From NCBI GenBank assembly GCA_037126765.1, contig JBBCBC010000009.1:26496870-26560869 (forward strand): a stretch of 64,000 nt of DNA, in the 5' to 3' direction. This document shows, piece by piece, positions 62,097-64,000 of this stretch. The DNA comes from Stenogyne calaminthoides (lineage: Eukaryota > Streptophyta > Magnoliopsida > Lamiales > Lamiaceae). Under the pieces are notes generated by a model. It saw nothing but the letters and a program-made list of their open reading frames with translations, ran no database searches and was not told the origin of the DNA. The stretch's first letter is position 1, and the number at the start of each line of letters is the position of its first letter. The position numbers and the translations under genes were made by a program.

Positions 62097-64000
62097 ATGC
62101 TGCCAACTGTTAAGGTGAGGAGCATATGGGCCTCTATTACCAACTTTATTATAGGATAATGTTGTTCTTTTTGGCTCTACTAAATGTGTAGCTAATAGCC
62201 TGATCTGATCATTGTGATTTAAAGAGAGATGGTTTATTACATGTTGAATTTAGTATTGTTGATTCTATATCATTGCTTCCCTTCATCTCAATGATGTTCT
62301 CAAACCCCAATTCTTGCACCTGAATTTTGTAAGTGGATTTTGAAGGATTATTATTTATTGAAGCATACTTGCGTGAGACGGTCTCACGGTGAGACGGGAT
62401 ATAATTTGGCAATTGACGCTAATACTTTGGAAGGGGTGGGTGTTGATTTGTGCTAGTTTATACCCCGTCTCATGGATGTGACCGTCTCATATGAGTTTTT
62501 GTCTTATTTATTTAGTTAAAAATATCTTTAAGACCTGTATAGTACATGTTGTAAGTATGGATAACTGAAAAATAACTGAAATGCTTTGTTTCTTGTAAAC
62601 ATTTTGAGCTTATGAAACAAGAGATGGTTTCTTGTGATATTATCTCATGCACGGACAATGTTTTAGACCATTTTATTAGAATTAGTCATCTGAAATTGGA
62701 TTTGAGTTTTTTTTTAGGTAGTTGAGTTTGTAGTTGAGGATTAGATCCTCCATCTCACAAGAATTTACCATTAAACAAGCATACTTGTATGAGTAATTGC
62801 ACCAGTTGCACCTTTCAATTACTGTACAACTTGTTCAATAAAAATAATTAATACTAATTGCCTAATATCCTTTTAGTAAAACAATTAAATATCAATTAAA
62901 AATGTTTTGTTGCACGGTATAATTGATGGTAGGAATATTTGTCTGTATATGAATGTTAGATTGTGATTAAGCAGGTGTAATGAGTAAGGGGTTTCCTCAC
63001 CTAATAAAGTTCTACGTTTTCTGTATCAGACTGCTGTTACCAGATACTTTGCTTTATATTCTACTAATACCAATTATGCCTTTTTGTCATATAGTTTAAT
63101 ATTTTTTTGGGCATTATATCTATCATCAATTTTATGACATGACAAGGTCTTCCATAATTCATGAATAATGACTAGAGGAATTAAAAAAAAAACACAAGTG
63201 AAGGAAGTAAAAACACTGATTACTTTAACTTTTACAAAATGCTTCTAAATTGTGACTAGAAGGATATCTCCGAGGCGTTTCCAAATCACCCCAATTTTTA
63301 ACTTTCTCAATTTGAACGGGATATTATTTGAGAATTTAAAATCCTTCTTCTTTCATATAACAAGAGTCTATTCTTTCAGTCCTCGGATTTTTTTAATTTT
63401 TTAATTTTCCCTTTAGTGAATCGGTGTCGTACGTATTCCGGATTCTAAATTAGGGGCGGTGAAAGTATTGAACTTATCGAATTGAAAAATATAAAATATA
63501 CTGTAATTTATACGATAATAGTAAACACATTTAAAATTTTGGGAAATAACATGTTTACATTTCAAAATGCAAGCCAATATTTTATGTAAAATTTTGATAG
63601 CGAAATTTCAGTAGAATCGATATATATGAATACCATTCAAAAACTCGATATACTGAAACTTGGATATAGTATATCAAAAATTTGGTGTGATAATGATATG
63701 AAATTTTACACACTAAAACTTTAGGTAGGATATACGGTATGAAATAATATTTTCGATTATCGTACCTAACCACTATATTCTAAATAGGTGAGCTTTTATT
63801 TTATTTTTGTTATTCATCAGCGGGGTAAACAAGTACTGATGAAGGAAGAAATCCAAGCTAGCCAGAATCCAAATTAAGTGAATTTTGACCGACTTATCCG
63901 GAGTTGCTACAGTTGTTGCTCATTTTCTTTTAATAACATAATCTTACACGCAAGTCTGTTATGAGAAAGTCTCTTAATAAAAATATCTCACTTTGAAGAC
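62097..64000. other. 3' UTR and AT-rich intergenic sequence
   Basis: The 3' UTR of the amidohydrolase gene begins here; its end was not determined. At 62370-62500 the motif GAGACGGTCTCAC and related copies (CGTCTCATGGATGTGACCGTC) form a short dispersed-repeat-like structure with inverted GAGACGG motifs at both sides. The rest to 64000 is AT-rich without a supported gene. Confidence 0.4.

Overview
This is nuclear DNA of a flowering plant, almost certainly a eudicot. It is AT-rich, and its two host genes have short exons with GT/AG introns. About 50 kb is occupied by nested transposable elements typical of plants (Ty1/copia, CACTA, Harbinger, hAT, Mutator-like, Stowaway/Tourist MITEs). The species cannot be named from the sequence.

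Layout: (1) 1-13652: a minus-strand Copia element, A, runs off the left edge. Its 5' LTR is split by a complete plus-strand element of the same family, B (4323-13370, target duplication TACAC). (2) 13653-18957: small DNA transposons and tandem repeats, including a Mutator-like element with a 9-10 bp target duplication, and a hAT-like element carrying four tandem snRNA-promoter-like units. (3) 18958-31126: a Harbinger-like element split by a third Copia copy, C (minus strand, 19552-30500, TSD ACTTA). C is itself interrupted by a plus-strand solo LTR of the same family (23115-24960, TSD TGAAT). (4) 32649-37139: a CACTA-end element whose interior is a very large inverted repeat made mostly of a 22-23 bp minisatellite. 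(5) 38876-48115: a fourth full-length Copia copy, D (plus strand, TSD CTTTT). (6) 49056-50511: a second Harbinger-like copy. (7) 50839-55059: an intact minus-strand plastid cyclophilin gene of the CYP20-2 type. (8) 58309-62096: an intact plus-strand amidohydrolase gene of ten exons. The rest is AT-rich intergenic DNA with MITEs.

The Copia family has about 1.85 kb LTRs, a tRNA-iMet primer binding site, an unusually long leader (about 1.3-1.5 kb) and the order gag-PR-IN-RT-RH. All copies have broken reading frames. Three family features stand out: a cluster of heat-shock-element cores upstream of the LTR TATA box; a GC-rich core of the leader that differs between copies while its flanks are conserved; and differences between copies that recur at the same CTG/CAG sites, which may be a methylation-linked mutation or base-calling signature. 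The two host genes are not linked in function: one is a plastid peptidyl-prolyl isomerase, the other a probably organelle-targeted metal-dependent hydrolase.
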